64,000 nucleotides of DNA from Rhypophila decipiens (GCA_033297075.1 MU858060.1:62001-126000), one strand, 5' to 3'. Numbered from the stretch's first letter, positions 48,223 to 59,514 are shown. Notes: generated by a model from the letters alone, not told the origin. Program-made: numbers and translations.

Positions 48223-49360
48223 ATGAACGCACCGCCTTTAATACGGCCGCTACGGTCGGTTCTCCAGGGACGTCTGGTGAGATTCTGCCCTTCGTATCGG
48301 TCCTGCCAGGATTGCCCATCTAACGAGATTCTCAACAACAACAGTTCGCATCCCGAAGCACTCCGATCCTCTTCCGCCCGTCGACACAGATGCGCACCAA
48401 TTCGTCGTTGTAAGCAGAATATACAAGCCGTGTGGGTCGTCAGCTCGATGGACAGGTTCTGACTGGGTTGCGACAGGATCGATAACTACGACGACTACGA
48501 TGCCGTCCTTGAGGGAGCACTCAAGGCAAGTGCGGAAAAGATGGCCGCGGCGGCAGAGCCAGAACCGACAGATGTAGCAGCGCAAGTAGTACAACCAGCA
48601 CCGAAAAAAGCAGAGAGCTCGAAGAAAGCAGAGGGCTCGAAAAAAGCAAAAGGCTCGAAAATCAGCATCGGCCAGCATGTCCCCGAGGGTAAACTGAACC
48701 CATCGTACCATGGACCGCGCATGCCTCGATCGCTCGAGCTGTTGTACCTCGAGCCGCTCCGACGTGAAGCCGAGTTCGGAGTGCCTTCATGCGACCTGCA
48801 GCTGCGCAGCTATAGCGTGCCCAATCTCGAGTTCTTTTGCGACTTTGCCCTCCGCGCGGCGTACTATCTCAAGCTGCCGGCGTACGGACCGATCCCGCTG
48901 CCCAGGCTGACCAAGCGGTGGACGGTGCCGCGGAGCGTTTTCGTGCACAAGAAGAGCCAGGAGAACTTTGAGAGAATCACGCTGAGGAGATTGATCCAGA
49001 TCAGGGATGGCAACCCGGAGTCGGTGCAGCTCTGGCTGGCCTTCTTGCAGAAGCATGCTTACTTTGGTGTGGGTATGAAGGCGAATGTTTGGGAATTTAG
49101 TGGCCTCGGTATGTCGATTCGCTCTCTTTTCATACTCGATAGTGGACGGGACTAACATGACGCGTGCTTCAGATGTTGCGGCCAAGATGGACGAGAGCGC
49201 CAAGGAGCTCAACGAGGTGCTCAAAGACAAGTGGCAGCTTCTTGGACAACACAAGAGCCAGAAACTGGATGAGAAGTTCAAGACTCTGGAGGCTGTCCAG
49301 GAGTTTCTGGCGGAGCAGAGAGTTTTGGCCATCAATGGACCCGGTGGCAGACTTGATTAG
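48223..49360 (+). CDS. rsm10: Mitochondrial small-subunit ribosomal protein uS10m (Rsm10)
   Basis: Four exons (48223-48276, 48345-48409, 48477-49108, 49173-49360) give 312 aa. The first 40 residues (MNAPPLIRPLRSVLQGRL then FASRSTPILFRPSTQ) are basic, Arg/Ser-rich and without acid, a mitochondrial presequence. A Lys/Ala-rich linker follows. The uS10 domain (about 130-240) has the mitochondrial form: FALRAAYYLKLPAYGPIPLP, WTVPRSVFVHKKSQENF, RITLRRLIQI. The C-terminal extension of about 65 residues is helical. It is a component of the mitoribosome head. The first two exons were found from splice sites (GTGAGA, GTAAGC) and phase; the domain itself is certain. Confidence 0.92.
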
Positions 49361-49711
49361 AGGTGTCATACTTGTCCTGTGTATAAATATCATTATGAGA
49401 CCCTGTGTCTTTTCCAATGTAGAACCTGTAAAAAACTCTAGACTATTGTACTCTTCGTCTGACACTATGTTGTGACTTTGTTTCTTATTGAATCGATTCC
49501 ATCCGATGAGTGAGTGATTGCTGCACGGACCACCCGTTTGTTAAGGAAGCGGGCGTATTTGGATGAGACCACTAACAGTTCATCCGATGTTTCGCGAACT
49601 CAATTGACCTCGCAAACCCACCACTCACCCACACCTTGAGCGGACAAGTCGTACACCGGCGGCGCATGTCGATGAAGGAGTGAAGGCTTGGAACGGGAGT
49701 AATAGGGCAGA
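49361..49711. other. Spacer between uS10m and mitochondrial TrpRS genes
   Basis: 351 bp, same-strand spacing, no other signal seen. Confidence 0.45.
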
Positions 49712-51319
49712 ATGAAAGGCAGCCTGGGCGCAAAACGATTGCTTGCCCAATGGGCGGGCAAAAGGAGCTGCAATGGCAATCTGATGAGACTGAGAAGTAA
49801 ACATTTCTCAACAGCGGCATCAACACCAACAACGCCTTCTCACGAGACAGACACACCACAGCCCCCAAAAGTCATCTTCTCAGGAATCCAGCCAACAGGT
49901 ATCCCCCATCTGGGGAATTACCTCGGCGCGCTCCAACAATGGAAACGGATGCAAGACGAAGCCTCGCCAGACACAAGACTCATATTCTGCATCGTCGACC
50001 TGCACGCCATCACAGTCCGACGAGACCGTGGCCTGCTAGCCCAGTACAAGAAGGAAATGCTAGCAGCCATCTTGGCCGTGGGGATCGATCCGGAACGATC
50101 AACAATCTTCTACCAGTCTTCTGTGCCGGCTCACTCGGAGCTGCAATGGATCCTCTCTTGCACCGCGTCCATGGGGTATCTGTCGAGAATGACGCAGTGG
50201 AAGAGCAAGATGTCCATGGCTGAGGATCAGGAGCTGATGGATAAAAAGGTGTTGAGGAAGCTGAAGCACGGCTTGTTTTCGTATCCTATCCTGCAGGCGG
50301 CGGATATCCTGGTTCATAGGGCGACCCATGTGCCTGTGGGCAAGGACCAGAGCCAGCATCTCGAGTTTGCGAGGGAGTGCGTGACGAATTTTAATGCTGC
50401 CTATGGGGGGAAGCATTTGGTTTATCCCGAGACTATTCTTTGTGGGTTTCTTTCGTTTCTCTTTTTTTCCGCTGTTATTTGTTGTTCTTCGCTTCTTCTG
50501 GCCAGCCCATTTTCTATCAACAAACCAGTCGTCTGCTTTCTGCTCGCCGTTCACAGTCCTCCAGTCTTTACCCCTAGAATGTCAAATCTTCCTCCCATAC
50601 ATGAACCCCCTTTTCTCTTTCCTTTCCATGCCCCTTCTCAGTCCACAATTCCTACCTAAGTAAATCTACCTCTACCTACCTACCTACCTACCTACCTACC
50701 TACCTACCTACTTACATCTCCTATACAAATATCTCTTTTCCCCCCTTCCATACATACCCTCTCCCACAACAAAAACAACCATCTAACCTCCTCCCCCAAA
50801 AAAGCCCCCCAAAAGCGCGTAATGTCCCTCCGCGACCCCCACAAAAAAATGTCCAAATCCGACCCCGACCCGTCCTCACGAATCCTCCTAACCGACACCC
50901 CATCCGAAACCACTACAAAGATAAACCGCGCCATAACAGACACCATCCCGCACATATCCTACGATCCCGACTCTCGGCCCGGCGTATCCAATCTGCTCTC
51001 TTTACTCTCCCATTTTGCCGACGCCTCCCAAACGCCGCAAGATGTTGTGGACATGATCAACTCATTTGACGAGGTCACGAGCGCCAGTGAGGGGACTAGA
51101 AATGCAGCTGCTATGAAGTACTTGAAGGGGAAACTAGCGGGGAGGATTAATGATGAGTTGGGGGGGGTTAGGGAGCGGTATGCGGCTATTATGGGGAGGA
51201 CTGAACGGGATGGTGGCGAGTATTTGAGGGAGGTTGTTGAGTTTGGTGGGAAGAAGGCGAGGGAGAGTGCCGAGGGGACTATGGAGATTGTGAGGGCGGC
51301 TGTGGAGTTGGGGATTTGA
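49712..51319 (+). CDS. msw1: Mitochondrial tryptophanyl-tRNA synthetase
   Basis: Two exons (49712-50441, 50805-51319) give 414 aa. The N-terminus MKGSLGAKRLLAQWAGKR is basic and amphipathic, a mitochondrial presequence. The class I signatures are HLGN at 66-69 and KMSKS at 258-262; VPVGKDQSQHLEFAREC is the tRNA synthetase block typical of bacterial-type TrpRS. It charges tRNA-Trp in mitochondria. The 363-nt intron is unusually long here, has donor GTGGGT, branch ATCTAACC, and holds a CTAC microsatellite; splicing joins ETILS to PQKRVMSLRD as in homologues. Exon 2 changes from C-rich to G-rich on the plus strand. A neighbouring gene for mitochondrial uS10m makes this a pair for mitochondrial translation. 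Confidence 0.94.
50672..50710 (+). repeat. CTAC microsatellite, about ten units
   Basis: Uninterrupted CTAC units lie inside the msw1 intron, with further CTACCT-like units just before. Confidence 0.9.
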
Positions 51320-51737
51320 TCAGTTCCCAGTCGACAGACAAGGGCTGGCTGGGCGAGGTTGTATTATTAGTGTGTGTTTTTGGTCATTTCAAGATGGATA
51401 GATGAGGTGGCCAGCGTAGATGCCATGTCATGCTAGACTGGAGGTGGATAGAGTAATTGCGGAAGGGCGCCTTGCTTCCTTTTATAAAACAAATGAGCGG
51501 CAAGGCCTGTATATATGTATTTGTTCGTATGTATAAACTACTCTTCCTCATGGTTGTAATATTGTAAAAAAGAAATACCCAGTTGCCTAGATAGATAGAT
51601 ACCTTTTGGGGCTTGATATTCAGGCACCACTACTCTCGTATACAGGCCCCGGTCTTCTTATATATTTCTACATACGCATTACTCTTGTGGAATAGATGCC
51701 CTGGCTGACTCGAATACATACCTTGACTGAGTTGAAT
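51320..51737. other. 3' flank of msw1
   Basis: AT-rich 3' UTR and spacer before the MITE-like element. Short ATAGATAGATA run near 51590. No gene. Confidence 0.45.
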
Positions 51738-51742
51738 ACTGT

Positions 51743-52090
51743 CTAACCTGTTCATAGCGATACGGCTGGGGGCCAAACAAGTATCGCTATGCGCAGGGAA
51801 TCATTATAGAGAAAAGTAGGTTAGGGCTAAGATAGGGTATATAATACTAAATTACTACCAAATTACTATATAGTACTGGCGAAACTATATATTTTCATGT
51901 AAAATGCACATGTATTACCGTAAAATACTAACCTAGATATACTGTTATATGTGTATTTATAAGCCAAATTTATATCGTATAACGTTATGGCTAGGGAACG
52001 TAAAAACCCCATACAAATAGCGATGGGGGCGGATCTCGTAACGGTATATAGAGGGAATCGCTATGGGGAGGATCGCTATGAACAAGTTAG
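51743..52090. mobile_element. MITE-like element with terminal inverted repeats
   Basis: 348 bp, no coding capacity. The left end CTAACCTGTTCATAGCGAT (51743-51761) is matched by the right end read in reverse, CTAACTTGTTCATAGCGAT, 18 of 19 identical. The element is flanked by a 5-bp direct repeat ACTGT (51738-51742 and 52091-52095), a likely target-site duplication. The 8-mer ATAGCGAT or its complement occurs five times inside, at 51754, 51783, 52017, 52057 and 52072, near the two ends as expected for transposase-binding sites. The interior is very AT-rich. It inserted 11 bp from the stop codon of kap122, so in that gene's 3' UTR. Superfamily not assigned. Confidence 0.75.
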
Positions 52091-52106
52091 ACTGTAAATG
52101 CCTTTA

Positions 52107-55100
52107 CTAACTAGCATACGCATAATTAGCTCCCCGACAAGCCATCCAAAACTCGCGAACAACAGTGTTCGTCTGCCTAGCCCCCCTCAGTCCCACAACC
52201 TTCTTCAGAAACAACATCTTGTCCTCCGGTCCCAGAGTCTTGGTCTTGTTTCCCGGGAAATCATCTCTAAACAGAGCAGCCTGGAGCCATTGCTGCGCGT
52301 GGACATGATTGACGATGAGCTTCTTAAGCGGGTCGCTGAGCTTGTCGAGCTCGCTTCTTGCTGCGTTGCCGCCAATGTTGTCCATCAGGGTCTGGGCCAC
52401 GAGGGGCCCGACGTCTTGCATTACGCTGGCGACTAGGGATTGGATTTCGGGGGCTGAGAGGGGGGATGTGGACGAGTAACTTGGTTTGAGGGACATGAAT
52501 GCCGACTGTGAGAGCTTGTTAGTAGACCCGGCCATTAGGCTATGAGTGGGCAAAGACAAGGTGTGAATGTACATACCCAGAAATCAGCAGCCGCCCCTTT
52601 GGGTAGCGGCTCTTTCCCGCCGAGCACCTTGATCGCAAAGCCGAGGAAAAACTCCAGAATCCCTTCCGGCTTGGCCATAAAAGGCAGGTCCGGATACTTG
52701 GTCATGACCCTCTGCACGAAGCAAATCCCGTTCTGCGCCACCTCGGTATCGCTCTCGGGCTCGCCCATCTCCTGCAGGAGCGAAATCACCCACGGCAGCA
52801 ATCTCGCCAGCTGCGGCCGTACAACTGAATCAGGCGTGCCGTGCAGCGACCCTACAAACGTACACGCCGTGCTAAGGAGCGTCCCCAGCTTGGGTGTCGT
52901 CATGATATTTGGGTCGCCCGCACGGTTGCTGTTCTCGGCCCGCTGGACCACGAAAAAGTCAACGACCGACTCCGGGGGGAATACAAACGGTCCGGGCTCC
53001 GACTCGATGAATCCGGCACGGTAGACGTTGTAGACGCAGTCGGCGATCTCGCTGCTCCTGGGAAACGTCCTTCTTAACTGGGCCATTCTCGAGATGATGG
53101 TCGTCTGAAGGAGCTTTAACCTATCTTCTGGGAGACGATCCCGGCCACCTTCGGCCTCAAGGTTGACCTCGGCGCTGTCCTGCATGCCTCTGGCCATGTT
53201 GGACAGACAGCGCAGTGACCGGGTGGCAATCTGCAGGGCAATTTCCCCTGACGGGATACCCACACCTTGTGCTGCCGCCGTCTGTTTGTATTGCTGAAGC
53301 TGATGGTTGAATCGCACCATCCAGTTAGAGTGGGGACCAGGTATCCCTTCAACCACAACGCCGCGCTGGTAGTTGGCATCGTCCAAATCCAACAAGGCTG
53401 GGTCCTCTTTCAGCTTGATCGCTCGCACAAAATCCTCGTCGAGCAGCGAATACAGCCTCCAAAAGACCTCTAGGCGGCGGTCCTCCCCCTTGGGACAGGC
53501 CTGTATAATACACGTAATGCCCAAGATGACCCTCTCCTCAGCTAGAGGGTCCAAGGGCAGCTGCCGGTTCTCTCGGAGCAATCTATATTCTTCCACTAAT
53601 GTATCCACCTGACCAGCCACTTTCGGTCCATTAGACTGACACAACGACGAGAAGGCACGCGCCGAGTGAGAGCCGAGCACAGGGTCATTGACCGACTGAA
53701 ACAGCAAACTCAGCGCTTCGAAGAGGTGGTGCGGATTGCGAACAAAGTACTCTTTGTATCGCTCAATAAACTGCAGTCCCGTCTGCTTCAACCGGTAAGG
53801 CGCGAGGTCACCGTCCGCGCCGGTATTGGTCTTGGCCATCAGTTTGAAGAAACCAGCATTAAACACCTGGTTGAAGAAGCCATCGATGCCTTCGTCTTCG
53901 GCGATACAATCCGATAACGCGGCCAGACAGTATATGCTCGCCTCGATCTCTATCCAGTTCTGGCCGTTCACGCCCGCCTGGTATGCGCTGACCAGATGGC
54001 TGACCAAGGTTTTGCCGATTATAGTGTGGACTGACTGGAGCAGATCAGCCACGTCCTTGCGGGCATCCGAGAAGCCCGTTCGTTCCGTCGAGTCCCACTC
54101 CGAGTACAAGTCGAGCGGTGGCCATTGTATTTTTCTCCAGCAGTTGCTCACCACCATCTTGATATGCTCTTCAGCATACGACTTCCAGCCCACCACGAGA
54201 CTGTCGTCGTCATCGGCGTACACGGCGTCAATCATGGTTTCGGCAAAAGTGGACCAGAACTCGAGGGCCGGGACAAAGATGTGATCTTGGCCGACCATGA
54301 ATCCATCAGCAGCTAGTAACCCAGCCAGTTTAGATAGAAAATTCTGAGCACTCTGGGACGTGGACTTCATGAGCTCGTCCACCTTGGCTTCTCCATAGGC
54401 TAGCAGTAGTACGCCAAAAGCTATGCCATCTTCTTCGTGATTCTTGCCATGGATCAGTTGGCTGTACTGCTGCTCGGCCCATGGGCTATTTAGCAGCTCG
54501 AAGAGGGCTTGATAATGTTCTGGGGTGAAAAAGTTGGAATAATTTGACAGAACGTCGCTGAAGAGCTCTGCTGCCGTGTTGAAAAGGTGAGGAGAGGCGA
54601 AGCATGGGAGAGCCAGAGCGACAAGCTGGCGAAGAGGGTCCAGGAGAACCCCTGATGTTGAGAGGGGGACTCGCTGAGCGTAAAGAATCCAGGACTGAAA
54701 GCAGCTCAAGGTATCGCTCTGAATCTCCTGTGCCGCAAAACCACGAGCCAAAAGGCATCCGACATCGGGGCCGTTCTTGACAGTCTTTTCGTGTACGGGC
54801 ATGAACTTGGCCGAGTTCATATCTGTCTTGCCAACCTCGTCCACCAAGGCGGTAGCAAACCAGATGGCCACTTTGAGCCTTTGAGGTTCTAGGCCCTCGA
54901 CCAGCACTGTAGTCGGCAGCTTTTCGTCGACGCCTTCGACCGGAACGGCACTCCCTACGTCCAAACAGTAGACAAAATGCCGGATAGACTGCTCCCAGAG
55001 TGCTGGAAAATGCAGGAAGAAAGTGATGAGAGCCGAGCACAGCTTCTTGACGACGAAGGAAGCTGAACCCTCGGCCAGGGACTGGAAAACCCAGTTGATC

Positions 55101-55372
55101 AGAGTGGACAGGAGCTCCTTGGCCAAATCGTCTGTCAGGGCGGCGCTGTCACGGTTGAGCTTCACGATAATGGTAAGGACGGCAAAAAACCGTATGTTGT
55201 CCTCCCGGTTCTGGAAGAGATCCTGTGCCAGTCGCCATCCCTCGTCAGACCTTTGGAGCCGTTGTAGCACATCCTGGATCTGTGAGATGGTATCAGGGTG
55301 ATTTGGTTGATACAGAGCCCGGATCAAGTTTTGGACCTCTTCGAGGCTCGAAGGCAAGGGTATTTGCTCCAT
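52107..55372 (-). CDS. kap122: Karyopherin of the importin-13/Kap122 type
   Basis: Two exons (55372-52577, 52505-52107) give 1064 aa, the size of yeast Kap122 (about 1080). The protein is helical throughout, HEAT-repeat-like. The N-terminal part (LEEVQNLIRALYQ, FFAVLTIIVKLNRD) fits the importin-beta N-terminal region and the order of segments fits Kap122/Pdr6 and animal importin-13. These carriers bring selected cargo (in yeast TFIIA, others) into the nucleus with Ran. The intron (donor GTATGT after TTC TGG, acceptor CTCTCACAG) joins DFW to SAFMSLKPSY in phase. A MITE-like element lies just behind the stop codon. The paralogue could in principle be Mtr10-like, which I consider less likely. 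Confidence 0.85.
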
Positions 55373-56509
55373 AGAAGTGACTGTCCAAGTTGGGTTGTGA
55401 AAAAAATGTTTACTTAGGAATGGTCAGTCGTGACTATTTGATAGCCTTTGACGCTAACTTTCTGTTTGTTCAAGCTGGTCAGCGTCAAGTCATGGCCGCC
55501 CAAACTTTTGATCAGGGCCTACCTAAACCAAGTTCTTTCCACAGTAGATAAGATTTTGAGGGACCCAAAGTTAGTTTGTCGTGTCAAGGTATTTCCACAC
55601 CTATTTTTGGCAGGCGCGCTTCAGGGAGTGTTTGGTGGTGGGATGCATCAAAAAGTTGTTGTACTGTGATTTGATAGCGTGACAAAAACCGCCCTGTTCA
55701 TCTTGTAGTGGGGTTGATTGGGGTAACGACTGTCCTGCGTGTATTTGTGCAGAGACTACCGTATCTGCATTTCTTTGACTCTTGTGAACTTGGTTTGGTG
55801 TGCCCTGTCTCTGAAAATAGATGATAAATCAGAAGTGCAAGATGAGTCGAAGCATCGATCAGTTTTGATTCCATCACAAATATGCAGTCTTGCCTGGTCA
55901 AAATAAACAACTGTACTCCGTACCCCGTATGTACGAGGATGCGGAAAGTGGGATGACACACCGGATGTGGGGCACAACCCCGCTGTCACCTTGCGGTTTG
56001 GTGCCCCCGGCCCGTCTTGGCTATCCAGCAGATTGCCCAGCCCGGATTGATCAGTACGCTCTTGTTGAATACCTGGTACATTACCGAGACAGCCTTGAGG
56101 AGGACGGAGCAACCTCCAATACCCGCTTGTCGCTTCGAGCAACTTCGAACTGCCCGATTCACTCCAACATACCTCCACAACAGCTTGAACTCGTCCTGCA
56201 GCTGGCCCTTCTCGGCAAACAAGTTGGAGGAAGGTGTACATTCCCCCCATGCGGTATATATGGGCCCGGCCCATCAAACGCATTGGATTTGATACTTCGG
56301 TCCGGTCATTCAAGCTATCCTGCACACGACCATCTTCATCTTACCTAACAAGTTCTCGGGTCCGTCAGTTATCTTCATCTCAACAGACCATAAATTGTAT
56401 AACTAGGACCACTCATCTTCTTTGTCCCACTCGTCCTGTCCCCGTTGCTTCTTTTCATCAACCACACATCCAAAGAAAGACAATCCATATCCAAAAGGAT
56501 ACGCTGGAG
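55373..56509. other. Divergent promoter, kap122 and aminopeptidase P
   Basis: Contains a TACGGAGTA motif (as complement TACTCCGTA) at 55914-55922 and a TATA-like TATATAT at 56255-56261. From 56234 the plus strand is open and in frame with the aminopeptidase start, so a longer N-terminus is possible (see findings). Confidence 0.5.
56255..56261 (+). promoter_or_regulatory. TATA-like element TATATAT
   Basis: Lies 249 bp before the chosen aminopeptidase P start in an otherwise GC-rich setting. If used, transcription would begin downstream of the first in-frame ATGs. Confidence 0.35.
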
Positions 56510-58499
56510 ATGGAGCAGGTTAACACTACCGAGAGCCTCTCCGCATTGCGGGGCCTGATGAAGGAGCGCAATGTGGATATCTACAGTAGGTATACCGAGA
56601 GCATACGGCCACCACGTTGGACCAACTATACCCACGCTGACTCTTCTACCTTAGTCGTCCCTTCGGAGGATAGCCATGGCTCAGAGTACATTGCTCCTTG
56701 CGACAAGAGGCGTGCATTCATTTCTGGCTTCACTGGATCTGCAGGAACTGCTGTCGTAACCCTGGACAAGGCCGCGCTCGCTACCGACGGCCGGTACTTC
56801 AACCAGGCAGGCAAGCAACTCGATCAGAACTGGCACCTGCTCAAGACGGGTCTTCAGGATGTGCCCACCTGGCAGGACTGGACGGCCGATGAGTCTGCCG
56901 GCGGCAAGAAAGTTGCAGTTGACCCTACCTTGATCTCGAGCCCCATTGCCGACAAGCTCAACGAAAGTATCAAGAAGGCTGGCGGTGCCGGTCTCGAGGC
57001 AATTTCAGAAAACCTCATCGATCTTGTTTGGGGAACCGAGCGACCACCTCACCCCAGCGAGCCTGTTATTCTCCTGCCGGTAAAGTATTCGGGCAAAGAG
57101 ACGTCCGCAAAGCTCGCCGACCTCCGCAAGGAACTCGAGAAGAAAAAGGCTTCCGGCTTCGTTTTGTCCCTGCTGGATGATATCGCCTGGCTGTTCAACC
57201 TTCGCGGCAACGATATCGACTACAACCCAGTCTTCTTTTCATATGCCATTGTCACACCGGACTCGGCCACGCTTTATATTGATTCTGCCAAGCTTAGCAC
57301 CGAGATCCAGAAATACCTGGCCGAGAACAAGGTCGATATCAAGCCATACAAGGACATTTTTGCCGACACTGAAGCGCTAGCTGCTGCTGCCGTCGAGAGT
57401 GAAGAGGGGAGTGAGACCTCCAAGACCAAGTATCTCATTTCTACAAAGGCGTCTTGGGCTCTGAAGCTCGCTCTAGGAGGCGACAAGTTTGTCGAGGAGG
57501 TCCGAACGCCCGTGGGTGACGCCAAAGCGCTCAAGAACGACACCGAATTGGATGGCATGAGAAACTGCCACATCAGAGACGGCGTTGCCTTGATTCAGTT
57601 CTTTGCTTGGCTTGAAGATCAACTCAATGTGCAGAAGACGGTCCTTGATGAAGTGCAAGCCGCCGACAAGCTCGAGGAGTTCCGCAAGAAGCAGTCGGAT
57701 TTTGTTGGCCTGTCCTTTGATACCATTTCGTCAACCGGACCAAACGCTGCAGTCATTCACTACAAGCCCGAGCCTGGTAACTGTGGTATTGTCGATCCCA
57801 ACGCAATTTACCTGTGTGACTCTGGCGCCCAGTTCCTCGACGGCACGACCGACACCACCCGCACGCTGCATTTTGGCACGCCCACTCCGGAGGAAAAGAA
57901 GGCGTACACTCTTGTTCTCAAGGGCAACATTGCTCTTGACCAAGCCGTGTTTCCCAAGGGGACTACCGGTTTCGCGCTGGACGCTCTTGCCCGTCAATAT
58001 CTCTGGGTATGTTTAGCGGCTAGCCTCAGTCTTCGTTTTTAGGCAACTGAAACTAATCTCCTTGTTATAGAAATATGGCCTTGACTACCGCCACGGAACT
58101 GGCCACGGTGTCGGCTCCTTCCTAAACGTCCACGAGGGTCCCATCGGTATCGGTACACGTAAACAGTACATCGACGTTCCCCTCGCACCTGGCAATGTGC
58201 TGTCGATCGAGCCAGGATATTACGAAGACGGAAAGTACGGAATCCGGATCGAGAATCTGGCGATTGTCAAGGAGGTCAAGACGGAGCACCAGTTTGGAGA
58301 CAAGCCGTACTTGGGCTTCGAGCACGTCACCATGGTTCCATATTGCAGGAACCTGATTGATGTCGGATTGCTAACACAGGACGAGAAGGACTGGTTGAAT
58401 GCCAGCAGCCAGGAGATTCTCAAGAACGTTCTGCCCAGGATCGATGAGGACGATGTTCTTACGAAAAAGTGGCTGGAGAAGGAGACGCAGCCTTTCTGA
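56510..58499 (+). CDS. ampp: Xaa-Pro aminopeptidase P
   Basis: Three exons (56510-56585, 56655-58006, 58071-58499) give 618 aa, the normal length of eukaryotic cytosolic aminopeptidase P (XPNPEP1, yeast Fra1). It cleaves the first residue of peptides with proline in second place. Two creatinase-like N-terminal domains are followed by a pita-bread metallopeptidase domain with all five metal ligands: Asp414 (CDSGAQ), Asp425 (GTTDTTRT), His488 (HGTGHGVG), Glu523 (SIEPGYY) and Glu537 (RIEN). Intron 1 (GTAGGT...TTAG) is 69 nt and has no in-frame stop; its removal restores DIYIVPSEDSH, the family consensus. The frame stays open upstream of this start for 92 more codons, so an alternative longer form cannot be excluded. 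Confidence 0.94.
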
Positions 58500-58898
58500 C
58501 CGAGTCAACTCCTATGATCTGCGTATAGACGGTTACGGATTGTGAGATTATGCATCGGGACCAGAGCCTATAAATTGCGATGGTTGGCAAGCACGGCACT
58601 TGTTGAGAATAGACGGTTTGGATGATTGTGACTATCTTTGTTTGTTGTGTTTAGTATTCTTCCTAGTACTGAACATAACAAACAAAGATAGTCACGATCG
58701 TTCAAACCGTCTATTCTCAGCAAGTGGTTGTAAGGTTCGATTAGGATACCTACCTTAGCTTGGGCATTGGAATCCGTAACCGACATTGACAATAACAATA
58801 TCTCAATCCCATTAAAGGCCGTATTGAACTCCAATGTATCTACATGTTCCAGCGCATTCTATGATACACGCAAACTATCTGCCACCAATGCTGAATTC
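58500..58898. other. Convergent 3' spacer with a large hairpin
   Basis: 399 bp between the aminopeptidase P stop (plus) and the FUN14 stop (minus). A third of it is the inverted repeat listed separately. Confidence 0.6.
58597..58726 (+). repeat. 130-bp inverted repeat, 60-bp arms
   Basis: Left arm 58597-58656 and right arm 58667-58726 are complementary at 54 of 60 positions around a 10-nt loop. The arms start CACTTG and end CAAGTG. All six differences are transitions and all would be G-U pairs in RNA read from the plus strand, that is in the 3' UTR of the aminopeptidase P transcript. No target-site duplication is evident. It could be a foldback element remnant or a selected RNA structure. 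Confidence 0.95.
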
Positions 58899-59514
58899 TT
58901 AGAAGGACATGAATGCAGACATGGCAAAGCAAAAGCCAAACGAGAGCTTAAAGGCCGTTTTGTTCCTGAGAGCGGCCATTATCCTCGAGGTCTCGAGGTA
59001 CTTTCTGAGTCTGAGGGTGTGAACAAGGTCTAGGCCATAGCGTTTTGCAATCTGTTTCTCGAGTCAACATCATGTCTCTTGGCTGTATGCTTTGGTTTTG
59101 ACATTGATTCACAGCATACCTGGTTAAGAACGATGGATATCCCGAGAAGCAGTACTAGAGTCTTGGAGAAGACGCTGACCAGCACACCCGCTACAAAGCC
59201 TAGATATATATTGTTTTCATCAGTACACCTTTCCGAACAGAGCGCCGAGGGTGTGATCAGCACTTACCTGACAGACTCCCACTAGACAGCTGTCTGATCA
59301 CCTCGGGGTCGAGGATTTCTTTTCTCTTGGGTGGCTCGCTGGCGTATCCCCTTGTCGAGACTGGCGAAGAGTATCCTGAGGATGTCTGGAGCGAGTCGAA
59401 TCTCAGCGGTTGTCGGGAGGATGCATGTGCTATGGCCAGACCCGCTCCGAGGCTGAGGCCTAGAGGTACGGCGGATCGGTGGAAGCTTGTGCGGTAGATT
59501 GATAGTGTTGCCAT
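58899..59514 (-). CDS. FUN14-family mitochondrial membrane protein
   Basis: Three exons (59514-59268, 59199-59120, 59051-58899) give 159 aa. The first 80 residues are Ser/Arg-rich with little acid (MATLSIYRTSFHRSAVPLGL), a mitochondrial presequence. From EVIRQLSSGSLSGFVAGV the FUN14 domain begins: glycine-rich first hydrophobic helix spanning exon 1/2 and a second segment VLVSVFSKTLVLLLGISIVL, then the exon 3 block AKRYGLDLV and a final hydrophobic stretch FKLSFGFCFAMSAFMSF. Yeast Fun14 and animal FUNDC1 sit in the outer mitochondrial membrane; FUNDC1 is a mitophagy receptor, but I see no clear Atg8-binding motif at the N-terminus here. Exon 2 is a bare 80 nt. Confidence 0.88.

Noticed and set aside
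50672..50710. CTAC array as a CRISPR-like or minisatellite locus
   Set aside because: It is a plain 4-bp microsatellite without spacers, within an intron of a eukaryotic gene.
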